Source of the DNA: DASYTH01 sp035942955
Lineage (GTDB): Bacteria > Actinomycetota > Actinomycetes > Mycobacteriales > Pseudonocardiaceae
NCBI RefSeq assembly: GCF_035942955.1
Contig: NZ_DASZCQ010000228.1
Span: 37,346 to 101,345, forward strand
Direction: 5' to 3'
DNA length: 64,000 nucleotides
A model generated the notes under the pieces. That model saw only the letters and a program-made list of their open reading frames with translations. It was not told where the DNA came from and did not search any database. Position numbers and translations under genes: made by a program. Of the stretch, positions 8,009 to 19,200 are shown in pieces. Numbering within the stretch: position 1 is the first letter of the stretch; the number at the start of each line of letters is the position of its first letter.

Positions 8009-9817
8009 TCATGCGAGCACCGCCTTCCGGTAGCCGGCGTGCCCGGCCAGCTCGGCGTGCGTGCCCTCGGCGGTGATCGCGCCGTCCTCGATCAGCACCA
8101 CGCGGTCGGCCACGGCGAGGAGGGCGGGGCTGGTGGTGAGGATGATCGTGGTGCGGGCGCGGCGGAGGTCGCGGATGCCGGTGGCGATGGCGGCCTCGGT
8201 GACGGCGTCGACGGCGGTGGTGGGATCGTGCAGGACCAGGACGGGTGGGTCGGCGGCGAGCGCGCGGGCGAGGGCGACGCGCTGGCGTTGGCCGCCGGAC
8301 AGGGAGCGGCCGCGCTCGGTGAGATCACCGTCCGGCAGGGCGTCGGCGCGGGCGGCGGCCAGCGCGCGCCGGGGGTCGAGGGTGGCGGCGGAGGCCACGT
8401 TGTCGAGCACTGTGGACTCGAACAGGTGCGCGTCGTGCGGGGCGACGAGCGCCCCGGCGCCGGCGAGGTGGTCCAGTAGCTCGGCGGCCGTGGCCGGGTC
8501 GGGGGTGACAACACCGAGCAACTCACCAGCGGTGGCCCGCAAATCGAGGGCTCGGCCAACATCCGACGCCGCGGCCGGGGCGGCCGGGGCGGCGGCCGTG
8601 GCCGGATCCGGGGTGACGACGTCGAGCGGCTCGCCCGGGGTGGCCCGGAGATCGGGAGTTCGGCCAACATCCGACGCCGCGGGCGGGGCGGCGGCCGTGG
8701 CCGGATCCGGGGTGACGACGTCGAGCGGCTCGCCGGGGGTGGCCCGGAGATCGAGGGCTCGGCCAACATCCGACGCCGCGGGCGGGGCGGCGGCCGTGGC
8801 CGGATCCGGGGTGACGACGTCGAGCGGCTCGCCGGGGGTGGTGCGGAGATCGGGGGTTCGGCTGGCAGTTGGTGCCGCGGGTGGGGTGGCGAGGACGGCG
8901 GTGATGCGGCGGGCGGAGGCGCGGGCTTGGGCGAGTTCGGCGTTGAGCGAGGCGAACATTGTCAGGGGGCCGAGGAGGAACTGCGCGAGGCCGACTGCGG
9001 CCACTAGCTCGCCGACCGTGATCGTGCCCGAGGTTGCCAGGCGGCCGCCGATGAGTGCGACGATGGCTAGGAAGATTCCGTTGAGTGCCAGCATTCCGCC
9101 GTCGTGCCAGGCCTGTGCCCTGGCCGCGCGGATGGTTGCGGCGAGTGACTCCTGGCTGGTGCACCGGTAGCGGGTGACAGCGGCCGGTTCGGCGCGGAGT
9201 CCTTTGAGGACTCGGAGTCCGGCGATCAGGTCGGCGGCGATGCCCGAGGCGTGCGCGGCGCGTTCGCGTTCCGCGCCGCTGCGCCGTTCCATCGGCCGGC
9301 CGAGCAGGTGGGCGAGCCAGAGCAGCGGGGGTGCGCCGAGGAGGACGGCCAGTCCTAACGGGATGGAGATGCGCAGTAGGGCGATGGCGGTCACGAGGAG
9401 GCCGGTGAGCGCGGCGATCCCATAGGGTAGGGACCGGTTGAGGGCGCCGACCTGTTGGGCGTCGGCGGTGGCCAGGCTGGCGAGCTCGCCGGGAAGGTGG
9501 CCCGATTCCGGGCCGCCGCGCGGGTCGAGCACGCGCCGGGTCAGGGCTAGGCGGAGTTCGTGGGCGGACTGCTCGGCGGCGCGCTCGCCGGCGCGGGCGC
9601 CGAACCGGAAGCTGTATGACAGCACGGCGAACACGGCAGCCAGGACTCCCAGCCAGGCGGCAAGGACGCCGGAGCCGTCGGCGGCGACCGCGCGATCGAT
9701 CACCACGCCGATCAGGACCGGCACGAGCGCCTCACCGGCCTGGTGCAGGGCGTGCAGCGCGGCGGCGGCGGCCACGTGCCGGTGTTGACCGGCGATCGCG
9801 CGGCGCAGGAGTGCCAT
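8009..9817 (-). CDS. ABC exporter half-transporter with degenerate ATPase domain
   Basis: This is a 602-residue protein. Residues about 1-320 form an exporter membrane domain (LVPVLIGVVIDRAVA, ESGHLPGELASLATADAQQV). The ATPase domain at about 430-602 keeps the signature LSGGQRQRVALARALA but has no Walker A: where GxxGxGKST should be, the sequence is GVVTPDPATAAELL. Walker B reads LVLHDPTTAVD, so the catalytic Glu is Asp and the preceding Asp is His, and the H-loop region reads LTTSPAL. It is therefore probably the non-catalytic partner of the half-transporter encoded 94 bp downstream. A 33-residue segment containing this degenerate P-loop is repeated three more times in tandem before the domain. 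The start (ATG 9817) lies 1 bp after the panD stop. Confidence 0.88.
   Translation of the reverse strand: MALLRRAIAGQHRHVAAAAALHALHQAGEALVPVLIGVVIDRAVAADGSGVLAAWLGVLAAVFAVLSYSFRFGARAGERAAEQSAHELRLALTRRVLDPRGGPESGHLPGELASLATADAQQVGALNRSLPYGIAALTGLLVTAIALLRISIPLGLAVLLGAPPLLWLAHLLGRPMERRSGAERERAAHASGIAADLIAGLRVLKGLRAEPAAVTRYRCTSQESLAATIRAARAQAWHDGGMLALNGIFLAIVALIGGRLATSGTITVGELVAAVGLAQFLLGPLTMFASLNAELAQARASARRITAVLATPPAAPTASRTPDLRTTPGEPLDVVTPDPATAAAPPAASDVGRALDLRATPGEPLDVVTPDPATAAAPPAASDVGRTPDLRATPGEPLDVVTPDPATAAAPAAPAAASDVGRALDLRATAGELLGVVTPDPATAAELLDHLAGAGALVAPHDAHLFESTVLDNVASAATLDPRRALAAARADALPDGDLTERGRSLSGGQRQRVALARALAADPPVLVLHDPTTAVDAVTEAAIATGIRDLRRARTTIILTTSPALLAVADRVVLIEDGAITAEGTHAELAGHAGYRKAVLA
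8485..8870. repeat. 99-bp tandem repeat, about 3.5 copies, in exporter gene
   Basis: The motif TCGAGCGGCTCG occurs at 8622, 8721 and 8820, exactly 99 bp apart, inside near-identical units. A fourth, diverged copy near 8500 is offset by 108 bp because of a 9-bp insertion. Each unit encodes 33 residues containing DLRATPGEPLDVVTPDPA and APPAASDVGR. The last copy in protein order (the diverged one) runs into the real nucleotide-binding domain, which suggests serial in-frame duplication of the start of that domain. Confidence 0.9.
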
Positions 9818-9818
9818 G

Positions 9819-10229
9819 TCAAGCCCGCCCGCTGCGCTGGAAGTCGTTGCCGGGCACGGGTTCCGCGGGATCGGAGCCGAGGGCGACCGGGCGGTTGGCG
9901 CCGTCGACGTGTACCACGGTCGGCCGGTGGCCGGCGATCTCGGATTCGTCGAGCTGCGCGTAGCTCATGATGATCACCAGGTCGCCGGGGTGGACAAGGT
10001 GTGCGGCGGCGCCGTTGATCCCGATGACTCCGGAGCCTGGCTCGCCGGTGATGGCGTAGGTTTCCAGCCGGGCGCCGTTGGTGATGTCGACGACCTGAAC
10101 CCGTTCTCCCTCAACGATGTCCGCGGCCTTCAGCAGGTCGGCGTCGATGGTGAGCGAGCCGACGTAGTGCAGGTCGGCCTGGGTGACGGTGGCCCGGTGG
10201 ATCTTGGCGTGCAGCAGGGTGCGTCGCAT
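9819..10229 (-). CDS. panD: Aspartate 1-decarboxylase, beta-alanine producer
   Basis: This 136-residue protein matches PanD over its full usual length. It has MRRTLLHAKIHRATVTQADL, then YVGSLTID, where Gly24-Ser25 is the self-cleavage site that makes the pyruvoyl cofactor, then ITNGARLETYAI, GVIGINGAAAHLVHPGDLVI and the ISYAQL-like IMSYAQLDE. The enzyme converts L-aspartate to beta-alanine in the cytosol, normally for pantothenate. Here it sits 8 bp after the NRPS stop and 1 bp before an exporter gene, away from panB or panC. NRPS module 4 has a beta-alanine-type pocket. I infer that this copy supplies the NRPS; it could also be the cell's only panD. Confidence 0.95.
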   Translation of the reverse strand: MRRTLLHAKIHRATVTQADLHYVGSLTIDADLLKAADIVEGERVQVVDITNGARLETYAITGEPGSGVIGINGAAAHLVHPGDLVIIMSYAQLDESEIAGHRPTVVHVDGANRPVALGSDPAEPVPGNDFQRSGRA

Positions 10230-10237
10230 GGGCGTCC

Positions 10238-13227
10238 TCAGCTGGTGAACCGGGCGGCCAGCCCGGCGACGGTCGGGTTGCGGAAGAACTCGGCGATGGG
10301 AACGTCCAGACCGGTCTCCTCGCGAATCCGGTTGCGCAGCGCCACGAGCAGCATCGAGTGCCCGCCGAGGCCGAACAGGTCGTCGTCCACGCCGACCTCG
10401 GCCAGCCCGAGCACCCCGGCGAGCACTCCACACAGGACACCCTCGAGCGGCGTGCTCGGCCGCCGCCCTGGCCGCCCGCCGAGATCAGGAGCGGGCAGCG
10501 CCGCCAGGTCGAGCTTTCCGTTCGGGGTCACCGGAAACGCGTCCAGGCCGACGACCGCGGCCGGGACCATGTACTCGGGCAGCGCGCGGGCGGCGAACTC
10601 GCGCAGGCCCGGCACGGCCGGAACCGTATAGGCCACAAGGCGATCGTCCCGGACCACGACGACGGCCCGCTCGACGGACTCGTGCCGGGTCAGCACGGCC
10701 GCGACCTCCCCCGGCTCGACCCGGAACCCGCGGATCTTGACCTGGTCGTCGGTCCGGCCGAGGTACTCCAGCTGGCCGTCGGGCCGCCAGCGCACCAGAT
10801 CCCCGGTCCGGTACATCCGCGTGCCGGGCGCTCCCAACGGGTCGGCGATGAACCGCTCGGCGGTACGCGCGGGCTGGGCCAGGTAGCCACGGGCCAGGCC
10901 GGCGCCGGCCAGGTACAGCTCGCCGGCCACGCCGACCGGCACCGGCGCGAGCCCGGCGTCGAGCACGTACGCCGCGGCGTTGCGCACCGGCCGGCCGACG
11001 ACCGGCCGGTCCGCGTCGCCCACCCTGGCGACCAGCGAGTCCACCGTGCATTCCGTTGGCCCGTAAAGGTTGTAGGCCTCGACACCGCGCAGACGATCCC
11101 ACAGCGACTGGGCGACGGCCTCGCCGCCGATCCCGGTCACCGGTGGGAAGTGGCCCACCTGCTCGAACTGCGACGGGGTCAGCTCGAGGAAGTGCAGGCC
11201 GCGGTCGCGGATCGCGGCGGCCAGCCGGGCGGGATCTCGGCGGGTCTCGTCGCCGATCACGTGCACCTCGTGCCCATCGAGCATCCACAGCTGCGGCTGC
11301 CAGGAGGCGTCGAACGCGAACGACCAGGCATGGCCGACCCGCAACCGTCGCCCGGCGGGCCGGTACAACGTCTCGCGGTGGCTGTGGAACAGGTTGGCGA
11401 GCGAAGAATGCGGCACCACGACACCCTTCGGGGCCCCGGTCGAGCCGGAGGTGTAGATGACGTAGGCCGGATGCCGCGGATCGGGCGGTGGCAGCGGATC
11501 CCCGTCCGGCCCGTCGAGGTCCGGGCCGGTGAGCACGAGCACCGGATCGGCGTCGGCGAGGATCGCGGCGATCCGGTCCTCGGGCTGGTCCGGCTCGATC
11601 GGCAGGTAGGCCGCGCCGGACTTGAGCACGGCGAGGATCGTCTCGACCACCGCGGCCGAGCGCGGGAGGATCACGGCGACGATCCGCTCCGGGCCGGCGC
11701 CCTGGGCGACCAGGCGCCGGGCCAGCCGGTCGGTGCGCTCGTCGAGCTCGGCGAAGGTCAGGCTGGTGTGCTCGTCGCTCAGCGCGACGGCGTCCGGTGT
11801 GGCCGCCGCCTGCCGGGCGAACAGAACCGGCACCGTGCCGGTGCCATCCACAGTGGAGCCCCGACCCCACTCGTGCAGGATGCGCCGGCGCTCCTGGGGT
11901 TCGAGCACGTCGATCCGGCCGATCGGTGCGTCCGGATCGGCCGCCGCGGCGGCCATGAGCCGCACCAGCCGCCGGGCCAGCATGTCTACTGTGGACTCGT
12001 CGAACAGGTCGAGGCTGTACTCGATGTCGCCCTCGATGCCGTCGGCGCCGCGCCGCTCGACCAGGTCGAAGGACAGGTCGAACTTGGCCTGGCGCAGGCC
12101 GGTGTCCCGGTAGGCGGCGTCGACGCCGAGGAACCGTTCCGTGCCGGAGGGGGCGTGGTAGAAGGCGAGCATCACCTGGAACAGCGGGTGCCTGGCCAGC
12201 GACCGGGTCGGATTGAGGATCTCCACCAGGCGTTCGAACGGCAGGTCCTGGTGGGCGTATGCGGCGAGGTCGGTCTCCCGGACCCGCCGAACCAGCTCGC
12301 GGAAGGTCGGGTCGCCTCCGGTGTCGGTGCGCAGCACCAGCGTGTTGACGAAGAATCCGGCCAGGTCGTCGAGCGCATGGTCGGTGCGCCCGGCGATCGG
12401 GCTGCCCAGCGGGATGTCGGTGCCCGCGCCGAGCCGGGTCAGCAGCGCGGCCAGCGCCGCCTGCAGCACCATGAACATGCTGGCGTCGCAGCCATGCGCG
12501 ACCACGCGCAGGCCGCGGTGCACCTCGGGTGGCACGGCGAACGAGACCGTGCCGCCACGGTTGGTGATGCGCGGCGGGCGCGGCCGGTCGGCCGGCAGGG
12601 CCAGCTCCTCGGGCAGGCCGGCAAGGGCCGCCCGCCAGTAGTCCACTTGCGACGCTTCGTCGAGGATGTTCCGCTGCCAGAGCGTGTGATCGGCGTACTG
12701 CACGGGCAGCGGGGCCCACCGTGGCGCGTGCCCGGCCCGGCGGGCGGCGTACGCGGTGTCCAGATCCCGGCGCAGCGGCGGCAGGGACCAGCCGTCGGCG
12801 GCGATGTGGTGCAGCAGCAACAGCAGCACGTGCTCGTCCGGGCCGGCATGGAACAGATGGGCCCGGATGGGGATCTCCCGATCGATCGCGAAGCAGTGAC
12901 CGGCGGCCTCCGCCAGGCGCGCTTCGCTGAACGGCTCGACGCGCAGGACCGGTCGGGCCCGCTCCGGATCCAGGATCTGCTGGCGCGGGGCGCCGCCCTC
13001 GTCGGGGAAGACGGTGCGCAGGGCTTCGTGCCGGGCCACAACGTCGCACAGCGCCGCCCGCAGCGCCGGCTCGTCGATCGGTCCGGACAGCCGCCAGGCC
13101 CACGGGATGTGGTAGGTGGGGCTGGGTCCGGACAGCCGGTCCAGGAACCAGAGCCGTTGCTGGGCGAAGGAAAGCGGCAGCGGGTCGGGACGGTCCACCG
13201 GCCGCAGGGGCGGGCGCCGCTCGCGGC
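10238..13227 (-). other. NRPS module 5 (C-A-T), terminal, no thioesterase
   Basis: The C domain has HHIAADG. The A domain is distinct from the other four (FAFDASWQPQLWMLDGHEV, ELTPSQF, GIGGEAV, NLYGPTECTVD), giving pocket D-A-Q-E-G-G-L-V-D-K, most like Gln-type codes; Arg or Orn is possible. The carrier motif is GGHSMLL (Ser about 5191), after which only a short helix remains. No release domain is encoded here or elsewhere in the window. Boundaries are approximate. Confidence 0.75.
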
Positions 13228-16200
13228 CCGGGTCCAGCAGCTCGGCGAGGCGGGCCGGGGTCGGCGCGTCGAACACCGCGCGGATTCCGACCTCGACGCC
13301 GAGTACCCCACGGATCCGGCTGACCAGCCGGGTGGCCAGCAGCGAATGTCCGCCCAGCGTGAAGAACCCGTCCTCGACACCGACCTCGGGCAGACCGAGC
13401 ACGTCGGCGAACAGCTCGCAGAGTGCCTGCTCGGCGGGGGTGCGCGCGTCGCGTCCGTCCACTCTAGACACCGGGTCCGGCAGGGCGCGCCGGTCGAGCT
13501 TGCCGTTCGGGGTGACCGGCAGCTCCGGCAGGACCACGACGGCCGACGGAACGAGGTGGTCCGGCAGTCGCCGGGCGAGGAGGTCGCGCAGCCGGGCCGG
13601 GTCTCCGGCCGGCGCCGCGTAGGCGATCAGGCGGTTCTCCCTGGCGATCACCGCCGCGCGGGTGACGTCCGGGTGGGCGGCCAGCGCGGCCTCCACCTCG
13701 CCCGGCTCGACCCGGACACCGCGGATCTTGACCTGCTGGTCGGCGCGGCCGTGGAACTCCAGCGCGCCGTCGGACCGGTGCCGGACGATGTCTCCGGTCC
13801 GGTACATCCGGGATCCGGCCGGGCCGAACGGGTCGGCGACGAACCGCTCGGCCGTGAGCCCGGGCCGGCCGAGGTAGCCGCGGGCGAGCCCGGCGCCGGC
13901 GAGGTACAGCTCGCCGCGGACGCCCGGCGGCACCGGGCGCAGCGCCGCGTCGAGCACGTAGGCGCGGGTGTTCGCGATCGGCCGACCGATCGGGACCGGT
14001 CCGGGTTCGCTTGCCTGGCAACGGTGTTCGAGGCTGTCACCGGCCACCTCGGAGCAGCCGTACAGGTTGATCAGCCGGGCCCGCGGCCAGCGGGCGAGCA
14101 CCGCATCCGCCAGGGCCGCGGGCAGCGCCTCGCCGCTGGTGATCCACGTGGTCACGGAGTCGAACGCGCCTTCGGGGGCACTGTCGACCACAGTGGACAG
14201 CAGGCTGGGCACCACCGTGAGCATGCCCGCGCCGTGCCGTTCAACCAACGTGGACAACGCGAACGGGTCGGTGGCCGTGGCGTCGTCGGCGAGCAGCACG
14301 GTCTCCCCGGACACCAGGCCGCCGAGCAGCTCGGTGGAGCCGTCGATGAAGGTGAGCGCGCTCTTGGCCACCCGGATGCCGGGCTCGGTCAGCGTCCGGC
14401 CCCAGTGCAGCCGGTTGGCCAGCGCTCGCTGGGTGCCGACGACGGCCTTGGGCCGGCCCGTGGAGCCGGACGTGAAGATCACGTAGGCCGGGTTGTCGGG
14501 ATGGACGGTCGGCCACTCGACCGGGGCGCGATCATCGACGCCGGCGAGGTCGTCGGGTCGAAGGATGAGGTGTGGTGCGGCATCGGCGAGCATCAGCTCG
14601 ATGCGCTCGGCCGGATGGTTGAGGTCGAGCGGCAGGTAGGCCGCCCCGGCCTTGAGGATCGCGAGGATGGCGACGACGAGCCGGGTCGACCGGGCCAGGG
14701 CGAGGGCGACGACCTTCTCCGGGCCGGCGCCGCGGCTGATCAGCCACCGGGCCAACCGGTCGGCCTGCGCTTCCAGCTGCGCGTAGGTCAGGGTCTCGCC
14801 GTTGCAGATCAGCGCCGGGTGGTCGGGGGTGCGCGCGACCTGTGCCTCGAACAGCTCGGCGACGCCGGCCACGGGCACGGGATCGGTCCGCTCGGCGGTG
14901 AGCCTGCGGTGCTCGTCGGGGGTGAGCAGGTCGATGCCGCCGATCGGGCGGTCGGGATCGGCCACCGCGGCCCGCAGCAGGCGTTCCAACCGGTCCAGGA
15001 TCGAGTCCACTGTGGATCTGTCGAAGACGTCGGTGTTGTACTCGACGGTGCCGCGGATGCCGGACGCCGGTCGCTCACCGACGAAGAGCACGAGGTCGGT
15101 GCGGGCCGTGCCGGTCCGGATCGGCTCCTCCGCTACGGTCAGGCCGGGTAGCCGGATGTCGGCGGCGGGATTGTTCTGCCAGGCCAGCATCGTCTGGAAC
15201 AGCGGGTGGTGGGACAGCGACCGGGTCGGGTTGAGCTCCTCCACCAGCCGCTCGAACGGCACGTCCTGATGGGCGTGGCCGTCCAGATTGCGTTCCCGCG
15301 CCCGGGCCACCAGCTCCCGGAAGGTCGGGTCGCCGGCGGTGTCCAGCCGCAGCACCAGGGTGTTGACGAAGAATCCGACGAGGTCGTCCAGCGCCGTCTC
15401 GGTGCGCCCGGCGATCGGTGTGCCGATCGGGATGTCCGTGCCGGCGCCGAGGCGGGTGAGCAGGGCCGCGAGCCCGGCGTGCACCACCATGAAGACCGTG
15501 GCGCCGCAGGTGCGGGTGAGGGCGGTCAGGTCGAGGTCCCAGGAGAAACGGAACAGCTCACCCCGGTATGAGGCCTCCGCGGGATGCGGGCGGTCGGTGG
15601 GCAGTTCGATCCGGTCCGGCAACCCGGCGAGCGTCTCCCGCCAGTAGTCCACCTGAGACTCGACGTCGATGTCCCGCTGCCACAACGTGAAGTCGGCGTA
15701 CTGGACCGGCAGCGGCGCCCAGTCCGGCGTCCGGCCGGCGCGCCTGGCGGTGTAGGCGGTAGCCAGGTCGCGCCACAGTGGACCCATAGACCAGCCGTCC
15801 GCCGCGATGTGGTGGAACACCAGCACCAGCACGTGCTCCCGCTCACCGCGCACCAGCAGCTCGGCGTGGAGCGGAATGCTCGTCTCCAGGTCGAACACGT
15901 GTCCCACGACATCTTCGACCGTCGCGTGGGTCACGGGAAGCGGCACCTCGTACTCGTCAAGGACGTGTTGGTACGGCACGCCGTCCCGCTCCGGGAAGGT
16001 CGTGCGCAGCGCCTCGTGCCGGCCGATCACATCGGACAGCGCGGCACGCAGCGCGTCGACGTCGAGGTCGCCGGTCAGCCGCATGGCCACCGGCATGTTG
16101 TAGGTCGGGGACGGGCCCTCCAGCCGGTGCAGGAACCACAGCCGTTGCTGCGCGTACGACAGCGGGATGAACGCCGGACGCTCGACCGGTTCGAGGGCCG

Positions 16201-19200
16201 GGCGGCGCGGCCCGGACTCGATGGCGGCCAGCGATGCGGCGAGCCCGGCCACCGTCGGCGCCTCGAACACCGCCCGCACCTGCAGCTCCACCGCGAACAC
16301 GGGGCGCAGCCGGGCGACAAGACGGGTGGCCAGCAGGGAATGCCCGCCCAGGCCGAAGAAGTTGTCGTCCACCCCCACCGCCGGCACGCCGAGCAGCTCG
16401 GCGAACAGCCCGGCCAGCACCTCCTCCACCGGCGTGCGCGGCGCCCCACCCGTCGTCCGCGACCGCGGCTCGGGATCGGGCAGGGCCTTGCGGTCGACCT
16501 TGCCGGAGGGCAACATCGGCAACCGGTCCAGCACCACGATGTCCGACGGCACCATGTACCGCGGCAACCGGTCCCGCAGCTGCGCCCGTAGCGCGGCAAC
16601 GTCGAATCGCCGAGCGGGATGGTTGCCCAAAGAGGACAACGCAACCCGGGCCGGCGTCCCCCTGTACACCTGCCGCGGCTCACCGTCCGTCTGGAACACC
16701 ACGTCCAGCGCGCCCTCGGTCCCCCGCGCCGCCCAGGTGACCGCGACGTGGTAGCCCAACTCGGCACCCAGCCGGTGGAAGTCCTCCGGGTCCGGCCCAT
16801 CCGTCAACCGCCCGTTGGGCACTCCCGTCACGCGTATCCGGTCTGGCCGTTGCCGCAATACCTCGTCGAGCGCGTCCAGCGCGATCACCTGCTCGACGAT
16901 CGGCTCCCGTGGAGGTGTCTTGTTCAGCACGACGTCGTAGCGGTAGCGGGTCAGCTCGTTGTGATGCATCCCGCGCTTGACCCACAGGTCCGCCTCACCC
17001 AAACCGAGCGCGGCCCAGAAGCCGGGGTCCAGCAGCAGCTCCGGCTCGGGTCCGGTTCGGCCGGTGGCCGCCCGGAAGTGGTCCAGCAGCCGCAGGTTGC
17101 GGATGTCGCCGAGGAACAGCGCACCGCCGGGGAGGAGCCGGTCGAACGCCGAGCGGACCACGTCCACCAGGTAGTCGACGCTGGGGAAGTACTGCACGAC
17201 CGAGTTGAGGATGATCGTGTCGAACTCCCCGTCCGGCAGATCGTGCGCCGGCCGCGCCTCCAGCAGGACGTTCGCGCCAATCTCACGGCGCAGGTTGGCG
17301 ATCGCCTGCTCGGACAGGTCGATGCCGTGGTAGAAATCGCAACGAGGAGCCACCTCGGACAGGATCAGGCCGCTGCCGACCCCGATCTCCAACACCCGCC
17401 GAGGCTGGAGGGCCATGATCCGCTCGATGGTCGCCGCATGCCATTCGCGCAGCTCGGCCACCGGGATCGGCGCACCGTCGTAGCTGGAGTTCCACCCCAC
17501 AAAAGCATCCGAAGCGCCGGCGAACACCGCATCGTGCAGCGCCCGCCACTGCCCCACCTGCTCGGCCTCGGCCCCCTCATCCCGACCCGCCGCCGGAACG
17601 ACGTACGCCACCAGCCGATCCTCCCGGACGACGACAACCGACTGCCCCACCGACGAGTGCTCCGCCAGCACGGATTCGATCTCTCCCGGCTCGATCCGGT
17701 ACCCGCGGATCTTGACCTGATCATCGGATCGACCCACGAACACCAAACGCCCATCCGGCAACCACCGCACCAGATCCCCCGTGCGATACAACCGGCTTCC
17801 GTCGCCGAAGGGGTTTGCCACGAACCGCTCCGCCGTCAAAGCCGGCCGGCCCAGATACCCGCGCGCCAGGCCAGACCCACCCAGGTACAACTCCCCCACC
17901 ACCCCCGGCGGCACCGGCCGCAGCCCCGCGTCCAGCACGTAGGCCCGCGTGCCGGGGTCGGGGATGCCAATCGGCACAAGGAGATCGTCGGGATCACACG
18001 CCCCGAGGGAGGAGTTCACGGTGGCCTCGGTCGGACCATAGGCGTTGAACATCCGCCGCCCCGGAGCCCACCGCCGCACCAACTCCGGCAACACCCGCTC
18101 CGTCCCCGCCAGCAGCACCGAATCCTCCGGCAGCACGCACTCCGCGGGCAGCTCGGCCAACAGCGACGGCGGCAGGATCATGAAGTTCACCCGGTGCGCC
18201 ACCGCATACTCCGTCAACGCCGGACCGGGCACCCGACGCTCGGCCGGCACCACGACCAGGCAGCCACCGGACAGCAACCCCAGGCACAGATCCCAGAACG
18301 CCACATCGAAACTCGGCGACGCGAACTGCAACACCCGGCTGTGCCGCCCCACCCCGAACCGCTCCACCTGTGTCGCCACCAGGCCGGTGACCCCAGCGTG
18401 CGTGACGACGACTCCCTTGGGCCGTCCCGACGATCCGGACGTGTAGATCACGTACGCCGCGTTCTCCGGCAGCAACGACACCTCCGGCGCGACGGACGGG
18501 TAACCGTCGGCATTCCACAACCGATCGATCACCAGTACGGGATTCGCGTCCTGCAGCATGAGGTCGATGCGGTCGCGCGGGAGATCCGGGTCGATCGGCA
18601 GATACGCAGCCCCCGCCTTGAGCACCGCCAGCTGCGCCACGATCATCTCCACCGACCGCGGCACCGCCAGCGCCACCACCCGCTCCGAACCCGCACCCCG
18701 CTCCACCAACGCGTGCGCCAACCGATTCGCCCACGCATCCAACTCCGCGTACGACAGCGACTCGTCCTCGAACACCACAGCGGTGGCGTCGGGTCGTTGC
18801 CGGACCTGAGCGTCGAACAGCTCCGGGAACGTGGCCAGGCCGAGGTCACGAACGGTTCCGCTCCACGGGCCGAGCACGCGCTCCCGCTCGTCGTCGGCGA
18901 GCAGGTCGACCTCGCCGATCGGCCGGTCCGGATCGGCCACCACGGCCCGCAGCAGCCGCTCAAGGCGGGCCAGCAAAGTGTCTACTGTGGATCGATTGAG
19001 GACCTCGCTGCTGTACTCCATGATCCCGTCGATCCCGTCCGGCCGTTCGGTCAGCGACAGAGAAAGGTCGAACTTCGACGTGCCGGTCGTCACCGGGATC
19101 TCCGTGACGGTCAACCCGGGCAGCGTCACGTCGGCGCGGGCGTTGTTCTGCCCGGCGATCATCACCTGGAACAGCGGGTGGTAGGACAGCGTCCGGGCCG

